DNA of 64,000 nt from JBNLBS01 sp050303415 (GCA_050303415.1 JBNLBS010000021.1:1-64000); one strand, 5' to 3'. Counted from the first letter of the stretch, positions 8,872 through 18,166 are shown. The notes: generated from the letters alone by a model not told the origin. Translations and numbers: made by a program.

Positions 8872-9243
8872 ATGAAACGGGATAGCGGTGAAATTTGTGT
8901 TTTTTATGATGGTGCCTGTGATAAATGTATTCAGGATCGGGATACCTATCAGAAACTGGCCGGTAATACGGCTGATAAAGTTTGCTGGATTGATATTACC
9001 GGGCAAGAACAAAAGTTGCGAGCAATGGGTATAGACCCCAAGAAGGCATTGTCCGAGCTTCATGTTAAAGATGAAAACGGGTGTGTTGTTTCTGAGCTTG
9101 ATGCCTATATTTTATTAATGCAGCGGGTAAATCTACTGCGACCGATTGCTTGGTTGATCGGATTGCCGCTGATTCGATCAATAGTTGCCAATATATACCA
9201 TTTTCAGGTTAACAGCCGACTTCGCCGTGATGGTCGACTATAA
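8872..9243 (+). CDS. DCC family thiol-disulfide oxidoreductase (DUF393)
   Basis: A 123-residue protein with the defining N-terminal motif FYDGACDKC, the DxxCxxC signature of the thioredoxin-like DCC family. The later segment SELHVKDENGCVVSELDAYILLMQRV is also family-typical. The physiological partner is unknown. GGAGGCAG precedes the ATG. It lies between the rubredoxin/lactamase-fold gene and the ferritin-like gene, all on the plus strand, which hints at a redox or iron theme. Confidence 0.85.
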   Translation: MKRDSGEICVFYDGACDKCIQDRDTYQKLAGNTADKVCWIDITGQEQKLRAMGIDPKKALSELHVKDENGCVVSELDAYILLMQRVNLLRPIAWLIGLPLIRSIVANIYHFQVNSRLRRDGRL

Positions 9244-9306
9244 TTTTAACAAGCCATATCGAATAAAAAATTAAGCTATAAGAATAATTTTAAACAGGAG
9301 GCAGTT

Positions 9307-9747
9307 ATGTCTAACACAGAAATTGATACTGAAGCAGTGATTGATGTACTGAATAATATCCTTGAAGCAGAGTTGGCCGGTGTTGTTCGTTATACCCATT
9401 ATTCATTAATGGTTTTTGGCTACAATCGTATTCCCATTGTTTCCTGGATGCGTGGTCAAGCCACTGAATCTTTGAATCATGCCGGCGAAGCCGGCGAATT
9501 AATTACTCATCTCGGCGGGCACCCGTCGTTGTCAATTGGTTCATTATTAGAAACCCATCGACACGATATAGGCGATATTTTAAAAGAGTCGCTGGAACAT
9601 GAAATATTGGCGTTATCCGAATACAACAAGTTGCTGGACCTGGTTAACGATCGCCATGTCATGCTGGAAGAGTATGCCCGACGTATGATTTCAATCGAAG
9701 AAATGCACTTGGGTGAGGTACGCAAAATGCTCAAAAAACCAGGTTAA
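9307..9747 (+). CDS. Ferritin-like protein (bacterioferritin-related)
   Basis: A 146-residue four-helix protein annotated by its carboxylate and histidine motifs: E22 in EAELAGVVRY, E54 and H58 in TESLNHA, the LEHEIL motif in the third helix and the IEEMHLGEV motif in the fourth. Classical bacterioferritin has ExxH in helix two and a heme-ligating Met between Glu and His. Here the spacing is ExxxH and that Met is absent, so heme binding is not expected. A role in iron binding or oxidation is likely. AGGAGGCAG precedes the start. Confidence 0.82.
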   Translation: MSNTEIDTEAVIDVLNNILEAELAGVVRYTHYSLMVFGYNRIPIVSWMRGQATESLNHAGEAGELITHLGGHPSLSIGSLLETHRHDIGDILKESLEHEILALSEYNKLLDLVNDRHVMLEEYARRMISIEEMHLGEVRKMLKKPG

Positions 9748-9786
9748 TCAACTCTCTAGTGCTCGTTTTATCTTTGGTTAAGCAAG

Positions 9787-10029
9787 ATGTTTACAGAAGA
9801 TTGGTTTACCTTGCAAAGTTTAATTATGACAAGCAATTTTGAAGACGCAGAGCTTTTTGTTAAGCAAATGCATCAGCGTTATCAGAAGTATCCGCTTTGT
9901 CATGCCAAAATTCATTTTGCCTGGAGTAAAATTGCAAGATTAAAAAAAGCCTACCTTTTCTCTATCGGGCAATGGCTTACTGCAGTTATCTTTGCTGTTC
10001 CGGTTTCTATTATTCAAAGATATTTCTGA
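9787..10029 (+). CDS. Small hypothetical protein
   Basis: Eighty residues with no recognised family. The N-terminal half is polar and helical (FEDAELFVKQMHQRYQKY). The C-terminal 30 residues contain a hydrophobic stretch (FSIGQWLTAVIFAVPVSII) that could be one membrane helix. There is no strong Shine-Dalgarno, only AAGCAAG before the ATG. Position between two plus-strand genes and an open frame of full gap length make it plausible but not certain. Confidence 0.5.
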   Translation: MFTEDWFTLQSLIMTSNFEDAELFVKQMHQRYQKYPLCHAKIHFAWSKIARLKKAYLFSIGQWLTAVIFAVPVSIIQRYF

Positions 10030-10067
10030 TTGCCTTTTTTAAAAAATAACAATCGGCAGAGGTATGT

Positions 10068-11819
10068 GTGCAAAATTTAAAAACACAGATTGAGTCGATT
10101 GCTGATCAGCCATATAGGCATATTCGGAAATTAAACGGAAGTTATAAGTTTCCAGGTTTTGACTTTAGATTTATAAGAATTCAAGGTAGCCCGGGGGCTA
10201 ATCCGGCATCGATAGCAGAGATAACCGTGCCGGTTAAAGCGACAGGTTTCCCTGATCTGTTTATGGCTAAATCCATTTACCGGATTGCTATGGCGGATTT
10301 TATAATCCGCCGCTTTAAACTAGGCATTGATCGGATTGCTAAACAAAATCGTGGTAGAGACGGTAGCGGATCGTTTTATACCATTGAATTCAGCCAAAAA
10401 ATGCTGCAACGCGATTGCATTTTGTTTGTAGATAACGATATTGAGTTACGCTTTATCTTCAGTCTTCCGGCAAAAGGTTCCGGCGGTGGCCAGTTTGATG
10501 CCGGTCAGGCATGGCTGATGTTTGAAAAGGAATTAACTGCAATGGTAGACTTTGCCCTGTATTACAAAAATTATGATCAAGCAAGCAGACAACTGTTAGA
10601 TAGATATCTTGATGTTCAACATAAACGAGAGCAAATAAAAAACTATCTGCAGAAAAACGGGCTAACTGTTTTTATCAACAACGGTGCAATTTTACCCAGA
10701 CAAAGCGGTATTGATGACCGCCCGGCAATCGGAAAAAACATCGTACCATTTCAATCACCCATGTCTTGCCAGGTCGATATTCCCATCTCTGATACCGAAG
10801 TGATTCAAGGTATGGCTATTAAGGAAGGGATAACGTGCATAACTGGGGGAGGCTATCATGGTAAATCGACTTTGTTACAGGCAATTATAGCCGGAGTTTA
10901 TGCGCATATTCCTGATGATGGCCGGGAATATATCGTCACCCGTGAGGATGCGGTTTTTATTCGGGCAGAAGAGGGTCGCAGTATTCGAAATGTCTATATC
11001 AGTGCATTTATCGGCATGTTGCCCAACGGCATGAATACCGAACAGTTTTCCACCGATAATGCCAGCGGAAGTACTTCACAGGCGGCCATGATTGTAGAGT
11101 CGCTGGAAGCAGGCTCTAATTTGTTGCTGTTTGATGAAGACAGCTGTGCAACCAATTTAATGCTCAGAGATGAGCTCATTGCAAAAGTAATGAGTTCAAC
11201 ACAGGAACCGATTAAACCGCTTTACAATTCGCTACGTTCTTTGTGGTGTCAATATCACGTTTCCATGATTTTTGTCGTCGGTGGCTTAGGTCGTTTTTTA
11301 CAAAAAGCAGATACCTGTCTGCTGATGGATAACTATCAGTGTCAGGATATAACTGCCAAGGTCAGAGAAGAGCTGGGTGAAATAAAAAATGAAATTCAGC
11401 ATAAGATAAAGTTTTCAAGCCAAAGATACTTGGCTTCTGATAACTTTGACCCTGCTTACATCAATCAAAGGCTGAACAAACAAATTCCCAAACGCATAAA
11501 AAGCCTAAGAAATGCACCCAGGCAACTGGAATATGGGATGGATTTGATAAATCTGGAAGCTTTGCCTCAACTTATTGAGGCCTCTCAAATATTGGCCATT
11601 GGCTATTGTTTGTTGCGGCTAAAAAAGGCGATGGAACACCAAGGCAGTAAAACTCATACCATCAAATACTGGCTTGATTGGCTTTATCAGCAACTGGAAC
11701 GGCATGGCTTGTGTTTTTTACAGCCTGAATATCCGGGACTGTTGTCATTACCGAGAAGAAATGAAGTGGCCGCAGCGATTAACCGAACCAGATCGTTAAA
11801 GGTGCAAGTAGAGCCTTGA
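10068..11819 (+). CDS. Predicted ATPase of the ABC class
   Basis: A 583-residue soluble protein of the ABC-class ATPase family (COG3044 type). The Walker A element GGGYHGKST is near residue 263, a signature-like region ASGSTSQAAMIVESLEAG follows, and Walker B is LLLFDEDSCATN near residue 355. There are no membrane segments, so it is not a conventional transporter component. The cellular role of this family is unknown. It starts at GTG 10068 with CAGAGG just upstream. It converges on the small iron-permease-family gene. Confidence 0.85.
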   Translation: MQNLKTQIESIADQPYRHIRKLNGSYKFPGFDFRFIRIQGSPGANPASIAEITVPVKATGFPDLFMAKSIYRIAMADFIIRRFKLGIDRIAKQNRGRDGSGSFYTIEFSQKMLQRDCILFVDNDIELRFIFSLPAKGSGGGQFDAGQAWLMFEKELTAMVDFALYYKNYDQASRQLLDRYLDVQHKREQIKNYLQKNGLTVFINNGAILPRQSGIDDRPAIGKNIVPFQSPMSCQVDIPISDTEVIQGMAIKEGITCITGGGYHGKSTLLQAIIAGVYAHIPDDGREYIVTREDAVFIRAEEGRSIRNVYISAFIGMLPNGMNTEQFSTDNASGSTSQAAMIVESLEAGSNLLLFDEDSCATNLMLRDELIAKVMSSTQEPIKPLYNSLRSLWCQYHVSMIFVVGGLGRFLQKADTCLLMDNYQCQDITAKVREELGEIKNEIQHKIKFSSQRYLASDNFDPAYINQRLNKQIPKRIKSLRNAPRQLEYGMDLINLEALPQLIEASQILAIGYCLLRLKKAMEHQGSKTHTIKYWLDWLYQQLERHGLCFLQPEYPGLLSLPRRNEVAAAINRTRSLKVQVEP

Positions 11820-11845
11820 GCAAGTCTCTTGCCGGGGGCGTGATA

Positions 11846-11917
11846 CTGCGCTTACTGTGTAAAGGCGCAGAGTCACTTACTCCCTCTCCTGGTTAAGTGC
11901 GGAACAAAAGGAGAGGG
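11846..11917. repeat. Two inverted repeats between convergent genes
   Basis: CTGCGC (11846-11851) pairs with GCGCAG (11865-11870). CCCTCTCCT (11882-11890) pairs perfectly with AGGAGAGGG (11909-11917), followed by a G-run. There is no T-tract. The composition resembles dispersed intergenic repeats seen in many proteobacterial genomes; alternatively they stop transcription between the two convergent genes. Confidence 0.45.
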
Positions 11918-11974
11918 GGGGGAAAGGAGACCTAGTTAAAATTCAAAAAAATAGACAACTTAAAAAATTGCCTT

Positions 11975-12466
11975 TTAATCTTCCAAATCGGGTGTGCCAG
12001 TATCGGGCATGCCTTTTTCTATATCAATACGGGCTTTTTTGGCAAGATAAGAATAGCGGTCGCGAAACAACGCCAATTCTTCTTCTTCCAGTTCTTCAAG
12101 ATTCAATAATGCATTGTGTGCGCCTTCAATTGAACGGATAAGCTCATCCAGCTTAACCTGCATGGCATCAGTATCTTTGTTTTGGGTATGTTGAATCAGG
12201 AATACCATCAGGAAGGTGACTATTGTAGTTGCAGTATTGATAATCAACTGCCAGGTATCGCTGAAACCAAATAATGGCCCGCTGACAACCCATGCCAAAA
12301 TAATAAAGATTGCGACATTGAAGGCCAAAGGTCTGCCGGTTACGTGTGATGACCATCTGGAAAATCGGGTAAATCTCCGATTCCATACGGGGATATTTTT
12401 ACGATAATATTCAACTAAATTGTTTAGTTGTTTTTGTATATCTTCAAGTTGTATTTTTTCTGACAT
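11975..12466 (-). CDS. Low-affinity iron permease family protein
   Basis: A 163-residue inner-membrane protein with two adjacent hydrophobic segments at about 49-69 (FNVAIFIILAWVVSGPLFGF) and 72-94 (WQLIINTATTIVTFLMVFLI). A conserved QHTQNKDTDAMQVKLDELI stretch and a glutamate-rich C-terminal helix follow. This matches the small bacterial members of the low-affinity iron permease family. Transport activity for these short members is not well established. It is a single gene on the minus strand. Confidence 0.82.
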   Translation of the reverse strand: MSEKIQLEDIQKQLNNLVEYYRKNIPVWNRRFTRFSRWSSHVTGRPLAFNVAIFIILAWVVSGPLFGFSDTWQLIINTATTIVTFLMVFLIQHTQNKDTDAMQVKLDELIRSIEGAHNALLNLEELEEEELALFRDRYSYLAKKARIDIEKGMPDTGTPDLED

Positions 12467-12673
12467 TCTTAAATCTCCAACAAAGTAGTGTTACCTATAA
12501 TCAATCGTGTTATTTTAATTTTGTGTCGATTGTCATTTATAGATCAATTTAAAATCTAAATGGAAAAGAGTTTTTATTATTAAATGGATAAAAGCTAAAG
12601 GTCTAGTTTTTATTTACTCGGTATCACTAAAATAGCTCTAATTTAAATATAGAGATTTTACCAGGAGGCAGCT

Positions 12674-13630
12674 ATGAGCCGGCAACATAATTGTGGTGTA
12701 TATCTGGGTGATGCTTTGGCCTGCTATGGTTTTGGTAATGATCATCCCTTTGGGCCTAAACGGCATCAGGCGTTTGAACAAGCTTTTTATCAGCAGGCCT
12801 TGGATACAAAAGTCGATTTATTGCCGCCAACAGTGGCTGAACAATCTACCCTGGAATTATTCCATAGTCATGACTATGTTGAGCAGGTAAAACAGCTATC
12901 CTTATCCGGTGAAGGCTATTTGGATTTAGGCGATACCCCGGCCTTTGTAGGTATGTTTGAGGCGGCTTCCACGGTTGTCGGAACTGTGTGTGATGCTATC
13001 GACCGCTTAATGAATCAAGAATATAAACGCGCCTTTATCCCCATAGCAGGATTACATCATGCCCGGCGAAATATGGCAGCCGGTTTTTGCGTGTTTAATG
13101 ACTGTGGTGTCGCGATTGAATATTTACGTTATCAATATGGTATTCAGCGTATCGCATATGTTGATATTGATGCGCATCATGGTGATGGTGTGTTTTATAG
13201 CTTTGAAAATGATCCTAACCTATTCTTTGCCGACCTGCATGAAGATGGTCGCTATTTGTATCCGGGGACAGGAGCGGCAGACGAAACGGGGAGTGATAAT
13301 GCAAAAGGCAGTAAGCTGAATATACCTATGCCGCCGGAAGCGAATGATGATGATTTTATGAAAGCCTGGCTCTCGGTCGAAGCGTTTTTATTGCAACATG
13401 AAATAGAGTTTATCCTGCTGCAATGTGGTGCGGATAGCATAAATGGTGATCCCATTACCCATTTGCATTATAGTGAAAAATCACATGCTCATGCGGCGCT
13501 AAGACTCTGTCGCTTGGCCGATAAGTTGTGCGATGGAAAACTGATAGCCTTGGGCGGCGGCGGTTATAATCATGAGAATATAGCCAAGACCTGGACGGCG
13601 GTTGTTAACAGCATGGTGACTTGCTGTTGA
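12674..13630 (+). CDS. Histone deacetylase superfamily protein
   Basis: A 318-residue zinc-dependent deacetylase. Catalytic motifs are GLHHARRN (charge-relay histidines), YVDIDAHHGDGV (zinc-binding Asp and His), LLQCGADSINGDPI (zinc-binding Asp) and the C-terminal GGGGYNHENIAKTW. In bacteria such proteins act on acetylated small molecules such as polyamines, or on acetylated proteins including acetyl-CoA synthetase (AcuC). The substrate is not determined here. AGGAGGCAG precedes the ATG. It heads a plus-strand run with the next three genes, 22 bp before the CDP-archaeol-synthase-like gene. Confidence 0.88.
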   Translation: MSRQHNCGVYLGDALACYGFGNDHPFGPKRHQAFEQAFYQQALDTKVDLLPPTVAEQSTLELFHSHDYVEQVKQLSLSGEGYLDLGDTPAFVGMFEAASTVVGTVCDAIDRLMNQEYKRAFIPIAGLHHARRNMAAGFCVFNDCGVAIEYLRYQYGIQRIAYVDIDAHHGDGVFYSFENDPNLFFADLHEDGRYLYPGTGAADETGSDNAKGSKLNIPMPPEANDDDFMKAWLSVEAFLLQHEIEFILLQCGADSINGDPITHLHYSEKSHAHAALRLCRLADKLCDGKLIALGGGGYNHENIAKTWTAVVNSMVTCC

Positions 13631-13652
13631 TTGGGGAGGCAGGGAAACAGTA

Positions 13653-14156
13653 ATGGAAATAAATATCCCATACTGGCAATATATTATTAATACTCTGATA
13701 CTGTTAACAGCAGCTAATGGCATGCCGGTGTTGGCAAGGAATGTTTTCGGTACGTTGGCAGCCTGGCGGATTGATTTTGGCATCAGGTTTTACGATAACC
13801 GACCGCTGCTGGGTTGCAGCAAAACCTGGCGTGGTTTGCTTATCGCCATATTGACTACTACTTTGCTGGCGCCATTATTCGAATTATCGCATCAGACCGG
13901 TGCATTGTTTGGTGTGTTGGCAATGGGTGGGGATTTAGCCGCCAGCTTTACTAAACGTCGTCTGGGTCTGTTTGAAAGCAGCCGTTTTAGAATAATGGAT
14001 GTGATGCCGGAGTCTTTATTACCGGTATTTTTTTTGCTGGATGAACTTCAACTAAATATTCTGACCGGGGGGATTTGTGTCGCTTTATTTTTTGTCCTTG
14101 AAGTGATACTTTCACCAATATTGTTTAGATTTCATATCCGAAAAAAGCCCTATTAG
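13653..14156 (+). CDS. CDP-archaeol synthase-like (CarS/DUF46) membrane protein
   Basis: A 167-residue integral membrane protein with about five hydrophobic segments. Characteristic motifs are NGMPVLARNVFG, NRPLLGCSKTWRG, and GDLAASFTKRRLG with the following SSRFRIMDVMPES. These correspond to the CTP-binding and metal-binding regions of CDP-archaeol synthase, which activates an archaeol-type phosphate with CTP in archaea. Bacterial members have no settled substrate. A CDP-alcohol phosphatidyltransferase two genes downstream suggests that it makes a CDP-linked lipid for that enzyme. The family call is strong; the pathway is inferred. Confidence 0.82.
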   Translation: MEINIPYWQYIINTLILLTAANGMPVLARNVFGTLAAWRIDFGIRFYDNRPLLGCSKTWRGLLIAILTTTLLAPLFELSHQTGALFGVLAMGGDLAASFTKRRLGLFESSRFRIMDVMPESLLPVFFLLDELQLNILTGGICVALFFVLEVILSPILFRFHIRKKPY

Positions 14157-14199
14157 TGATCCCTAACACCTATGCCAAACTACGCTAGAGTATGTTTTT

Positions 14200-14955
14200 A
14201 TGCACAAAAATCATTTACGCATTCTAACTTACAATATTCATAAAGGGTTCAGTGCCGGCAACCGTTTTTTTATCTTACACCAGATCAGGGAAGCACTGGT
14301 TAAAAATGATGCGGATATTTTATTTTTGCAGGAAATGCAGGGCGAACACAGCGTACACCAGCAAAAACACAAAAACTGGCCTGAATGCTCGCATTCAGAA
14401 TTTCTGTCGAAAGATGTCTGGCCGCATTTTGCTTATGGCAAAAATGCTGTCTATCAGTCAGGTCACCATGGCAATGCCTTGCTCAGTAAATATCCATTAT
14501 TGCATTGGGAAAATATTAATGTTTCCCCCTTTATCTGGGCCAGCCGCAGCCTGTTACATGGTGTAATTGAACTTCCCAGGGATATGAGTGGTGAATTGCA
14601 TGTTATCTGTATCCACTTAGGCTTGATAGGTATAGAGCGACGCCGACAATTTGCCGTATTATGTCAGCGTATAGATGAACATGTTCCAGATAATGCGCCT
14701 TTAATAGTGGCCGGAGATTTTAATGATTGGACAGGGCAAGCGGAAAAGCGATTTCACCAGCATTTAAGATTACAAGAAGCTCATCAAACGCTGCATAACA
14801 GACATGCAAAAACGTTTCCATCCTGGCTGCCTATGTTGCATATGGATCGGGTTTATTATCGGGGGATGCAACCCATAGCATGTGAGCGCCTGACTCATGC
14901 GCCGTGGAATCGCTTATCGGATCATGCGCCTTTATTAGCTACATTTAAGCTTTAA
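14200..14955 (+). CDS. Endonuclease/exonuclease/phosphatase family protein
   Basis: A 251-residue EEP-fold hydrolase. Catalytic motifs in order are LTYNIHKG (Asn), ILFLQEMQG (metal-binding Glu), a histidine in CIHLGLI, VAGDFNDW (Asp and Asn) and LSDHAPLLATF (Asp-His pair). There is no signal peptide. Members include nucleases and phosphodiesterases acting on phospholipids. It lies 1 bp from the downstream phosphatidyltransferase gene, like E. coli YbhP beside the cardiolipin synthase gene clsB, so a lipid role is possible. Confidence 0.87.
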   Translation: MHKNHLRILTYNIHKGFSAGNRFFILHQIREALVKNDADILFLQEMQGEHSVHQQKHKNWPECSHSEFLSKDVWPHFAYGKNAVYQSGHHGNALLSKYPLLHWENINVSPFIWASRSLLHGVIELPRDMSGELHVICIHLGLIGIERRRQFAVLCQRIDEHVPDNAPLIVAGDFNDWTGQAEKRFHQHLRLQEAHQTLHNRHAKTFPSWLPMLHMDRVYYRGMQPIACERLTHAPWNRLSDHAPLLATFKL

Positions 14956-14956
14956 A

Positions 14957-15538
14957 ATGAAGCCTAGCAATGTTCAGAAGCTGATTACCCTACCCAACAT
15001 ACTTACCTGTTTTCGTTTTTTTAGCGCCCCGCTATTGCTGTGGCTGGCGTGGTTTGGCTTTGCCGGCTATTTTTTAATCTTACTGGCAATCACATTCCTG
15101 AGTGATGTTTTGGATGGAATGGCAGCTCGGCTATTAAACCAGCAGAGCGAATTAGGTGCCTTACTCGACAGTTGGGCGGATTTATTAATTTATTCGACTA
15201 TTGCCATCAGTACCTGGTGGCTTTGGCCAGAGGTAATTTTACGCGAGAAATTTTTTGTGTTGATTACCATTACCAGTTATTTGTTGCCGGTTGCAATCGG
15301 CATTATTAAGTTTCGTGCATTCACCAGTTACCATACCTGGCTGGTTAAAATTGCCGCCGCATTAATGGGAGGCTCTTTTTTTATTCTGTTGCTTTTTGAC
15401 ACCGTATGGCCTTTTAGGATGGCCGCGATTATTTGCCTGTTTGCCGCCTTGGAAGAAATTTTGATCACGTTACATCTGCAGAAATTACACTCTAATGTAC
15501 GTTCGATCTGGCATGTTATAAAGTGCCGATCAAATTAA
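14957..15538 (+). CDS. CDP-alcohol phosphatidyltransferase family enzyme
   Basis: A 193-residue membrane enzyme with about five to six hydrophobic segments. The complete active-site signature DG(x)2AR(x)8G(x)3D(x)3D runs from DGMAAR to LLDSWAD near residues 53-74. Such enzymes transfer a phosphatidyl group from a CDP-lipid to an alcohol, as in PgsA or PssA. The acceptor cannot be predicted. The start overlaps the previous gene's end region by spacing of one base, consistent with coupled translation. Its link to the CarS-like gene is the notable context. Confidence 0.87.
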   Translation: MKPSNVQKLITLPNILTCFRFFSAPLLLWLAWFGFAGYFLILLAITFLSDVLDGMAARLLNQQSELGALLDSWADLLIYSTIAISTWWLWPEVILREKFFVLITITSYLLPVAIGIIKFRAFTSYHTWLVKIAAALMGGSFFILLLFDTVWPFRMAAIICLFAALEEILITLHLQKLHSNVRSIWHVIKCRSN

Positions 15539-15737
15539 TCCATTTTTCCATCAATAGAGTTAATTTATTAATTTTGGCATATTGTCGCAATGTATCTTGT
15601 AGTTTTACTCAACCTGTTACTTAAGGATTCTTTACTAACCAGAAATAAAAAATTAGGTTATATGTACGATTATATTTAGATACGGATATTAAGCACTATC
15701 CTACAATGAACATAATTAAACTTCTAATAATAAACCT

Positions 15738-16391
15738 ATGTGTGGTCGATTTAATTTAACAGCCAGCTCGGAGCAGGTGATTGAACACTTCAATTTGCAT
15801 CGTCTGCCGCGCTATGAAACCAGCTTTAATATTGCGCCGGGGCAGAAAATACTGACGGTTGTACAATTGGATGATGGCAGCTATAAAGCCGTGTATCTCC
15901 ACTGGGGGTTGATTCCGCATTGGGCAAAAGACGATAAAATGAGTTATCGTTTAATTAATGCCCGTGCCGAAACGGTCGCTGAGAAATCGGCATTTAAATC
16001 AGCATACCGGCAACGCCGTTGCCTGATTCCTGCCACGGGTTTTTATGAATGGCAGCAACAGGAACAAGGCAAACAGGCTTTCCATATTTATCGTGAAGAC
16101 CGGCAGTTATTTGCCTTTGCCGGGCTTTGGGAATATTGGGAGCATAATGCTGAAACCATATACAGCTGTACGATTATTACCACGGCAGCCAATGCACTGA
16201 TAAAGCCTGTGCACGAGCGTATGCCGGTTATTGTAGACCGCCAGTGCTATAAAAATTGGCTTAACAAACAGGCTGATATTGAGGGTATTGACCCGCTTTT
16301 AGCAAGTGATGCTTATCGGGGCATGAAAGTTAAACCGGTTAGCGATTGGGTAAATAATCCTAAACATAATGATAAAAACTGTTTGAATTAA
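15738..16391 (+). CDS. yedK: SOS response-associated peptidase (HMCES/YedK family)
   Basis: A 217-residue SRAP protein. Cys2 of MCGRFN forms the thiazolidine DNA-protein crosslink at abasic sites in single-stranded DNA. The other active-site residues are visible: Asn in LINARAET, Glu in TGFYEWQ and His in PVHERMPVIV. The ATG at 15738 is fixed by the need for Cys2. No LexA-type palindrome was seen in the 199 bp upstream. That gap otherwise holds only A/T-rich sequence. Confidence 0.93.
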   Translation: MCGRFNLTASSEQVIEHFNLHRLPRYETSFNIAPGQKILTVVQLDDGSYKAVYLHWGLIPHWAKDDKMSYRLINARAETVAEKSAFKSAYRQRRCLIPATGFYEWQQQEQGKQAFHIYREDRQLFAFAGLWEYWEHNAETIYSCTIITTAANALIKPVHERMPVIVDRQCYKNWLNKQADIEGIDPLLASDAYRGMKVKPVSDWVNNPKHNDKNCLN

Positions 16392-16402
16392 TATATTTTA
16401 TT

Positions 16403-17254
16403 GTGAACCGAATGACAGAATCCTCTCTGATAAACTGCGAATGGTTACAGCAAAGTCTCGATACATCAAATCTGGTTATTCTGGATGCCACTTTCTTTCT
16501 GCCTCGGCAGCAGCGTAATGCTAGGAGTGAATTTGAACTATGCCATATAACCGGGGCACAATTTTTTGATATTGATCAGGTGGCTGATTTAACCAGCCCT
16601 TTACCTCATACATTGCCGGATGCGGATTTCTTTGCCGAGGCGGTGGGAGCGATGGGAATTGATAATGATTCCATAGTTATTGTTTATGATAATAATCATT
16701 TTTTTGCCGCAGCCAGGGTTTGGTGGATGTTCCGAGTATTCGGTCATGACCGGGTCAAGGTACTGGATGGGGGGTTACATCACTGGCGGCAATTGGGCTA
16801 TCCGTTGACCGATGAAACACCACGACCGGTTAGTACATCTTTTAACGCTCGATTCAGGCCTGAATTGGTATTTGATCTTGAGCAAATGCGTAGTGTTCAG
16901 CAAAACGGTGAGTATCAAATTATTGATGCGCGTTCACCAGACAGTTTTTTAGGACTACGCCCTTTAGCAGATCCAGAAATTCAAGCCGGTCATATTCCCG
17001 ATAGTATCAATATTCCTTATGCGGGCTTAACCGATAATAGACAGGCCTTATTAGCCAGTGACGTGTTGCTGTCATTATTTAAAATTGCCCAAGTTGATTT
17101 ATCCAGACCTATCGTCACCAGTTGTGGTTCAGGTGTTTCAGCAGCCGTTTTGGCGCTGGCTTTCTATCAAATCGGTCTGATTAATGTTCCTATGTATGAC
17201 GGTTCCTGGGCCGAGTGGGGGGGACAGCCAGATAGCCCCAAAAAAAGGGGTTAA
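16403..17254 (+). CDS. sseA: Two-domain sulfurtransferase (3-mercaptopyruvate sulfurtransferase type)
   Basis: A 283-residue protein with tandem rhodanese domains. The first, at about 10-130, is inactive. The second carries the catalytic C241 in SCGSGVSAA, close to the CGSGVTA loop typical of 3-mercaptopyruvate sulfurtransferase rather than thiosulfate rhodanese. It transfers sulfur from 3-mercaptopyruvate to cyanide or thiols. GTG 16403 is taken as start; an in-frame ATG lies at 16412. Its stop abuts the convergent methyltransferase stop with no gap. Confidence 0.88.
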   Translation: MNRMTESSLINCEWLQQSLDTSNLVILDATFFLPRQQRNARSEFELCHITGAQFFDIDQVADLTSPLPHTLPDADFFAEAVGAMGIDNDSIVIVYDNNHFFAAARVWWMFRVFGHDRVKVLDGGLHHWRQLGYPLTDETPRPVSTSFNARFRPELVFDLEQMRSVQQNGEYQIIDARSPDSFLGLRPLADPEIQAGHIPDSINIPYAGLTDNRQALLASDVLLSLFKIAQVDLSRPIVTSCGSGVSAAVLALAFYQIGLINVPMYDGSWAEWGGQPDSPKKRG

Positions 17255-18097
17255 TCAGCATTTTTGGAATGAAAACACCAGATATTTTAATAGTCTTGTT
17301 CGGCTGAATACTTCTATCAAAAAGGTTTCAAATAAGGCACTGAAAATGATCTTATCCTGTTTGGTACCGATTGACCTTAAATAACTGTAGGTCGGAATGG
17401 TATTGGCGGTTATATCGTTTTCAAGCACCCTACTAAAACCGGTTTTATTCGCCAGATTGAGGTAATCTTCCGTTGTGCATTCAACATTACACTGCCCATA
17501 AAAGCCGTTACCAAACGATTCTGGAAGTTTGAACTTCATCAGTGGAGCTAAAGCTTTGGTCGGGACAAAGTCTGATAAAGCCAGATAACCACCCGGTTTT
17601 AACACCCGATATGCTTCCTGAAAAAATAGTTGTCGATCCGGAAAATGAAAAATGCATTCTACAGCCAGGATGACATCGATAGAATTATCAGGGAAGGGCA
17701 GGCAACAGGCATTGCCCTGTTGAAACTGAATATTGTTACTACCGATGGCTTTAATGTGTTGCTTAGCTCTTTTTAGCTGCCTGTCATCCAGATTTAGACC
17801 GAATAGATTCATATTTTGGTGGTTTTCGTTAAGATGCGCGACAGTCCCGCCAAAGCCGCAACCGACATCTAAAACGGTTTGCCCGTTTTTTATCTTGGCT
17901 GCCTCACAAACCTGTGCACTTAGGTTTTCAGCTGCCTCGGCAAAATCATCATCATTTAATTCGGCTTGTTTGGGTTCTGCCCAATAACCCCAGTGCACAT
18001 GACGACCGAAACTTTTTTCAAGTGTTGGGTTGCCTTCATGCAGCAGTGCCAGCAAATGGTCAAAATAGGGCAATGCAACTTTGGCTGGTTTAGTCAT
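17255..18097 (-). CDS. Class I SAM-dependent methyltransferase
   Basis: A 280-residue protein with the SAM-binding motif I VLDVGCGFGG near residue 76, a motif II region FGLNLDD and post-motif LPFPDNSIDVILAVECIFHFPD and VLKPGGYLALSDF. The N-terminal HVHWGYW resembles methyltransferases acting on small molecules or lipids, of the tocopherol or O-methyltransferase type. The substrate is unknown. It is transcribed divergently from the ceramidase-like gene across 69 bp. Confidence 0.82.
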   Translation of the reverse strand: MTKPAKVALPYFDHLLALLHEGNPTLEKSFGRHVHWGYWAEPKQAELNDDDFAEAAENLSAQVCEAAKIKNGQTVLDVGCGFGGTVAHLNENHQNMNLFGLNLDDRQLKRAKQHIKAIGSNNIQFQQGNACCLPFPDNSIDVILAVECIFHFPDRQLFFQEAYRVLKPGGYLALSDFVPTKALAPLMKFKLPESFGNGFYGQCNVECTTEDYLNLANKTGFSRVLENDITANTIPTYSYLRSIGTKQDKIIFSALFETFLIEVFSRTRLLKYLVFSFQKC

Positions 18098-18166
18098 AGG
18101 ATTGTAGAAAGTAAGTTATAAAAAGGGTATAAAACAAAGCTTACTCTTTCGGTCTTTACTTTTCTA

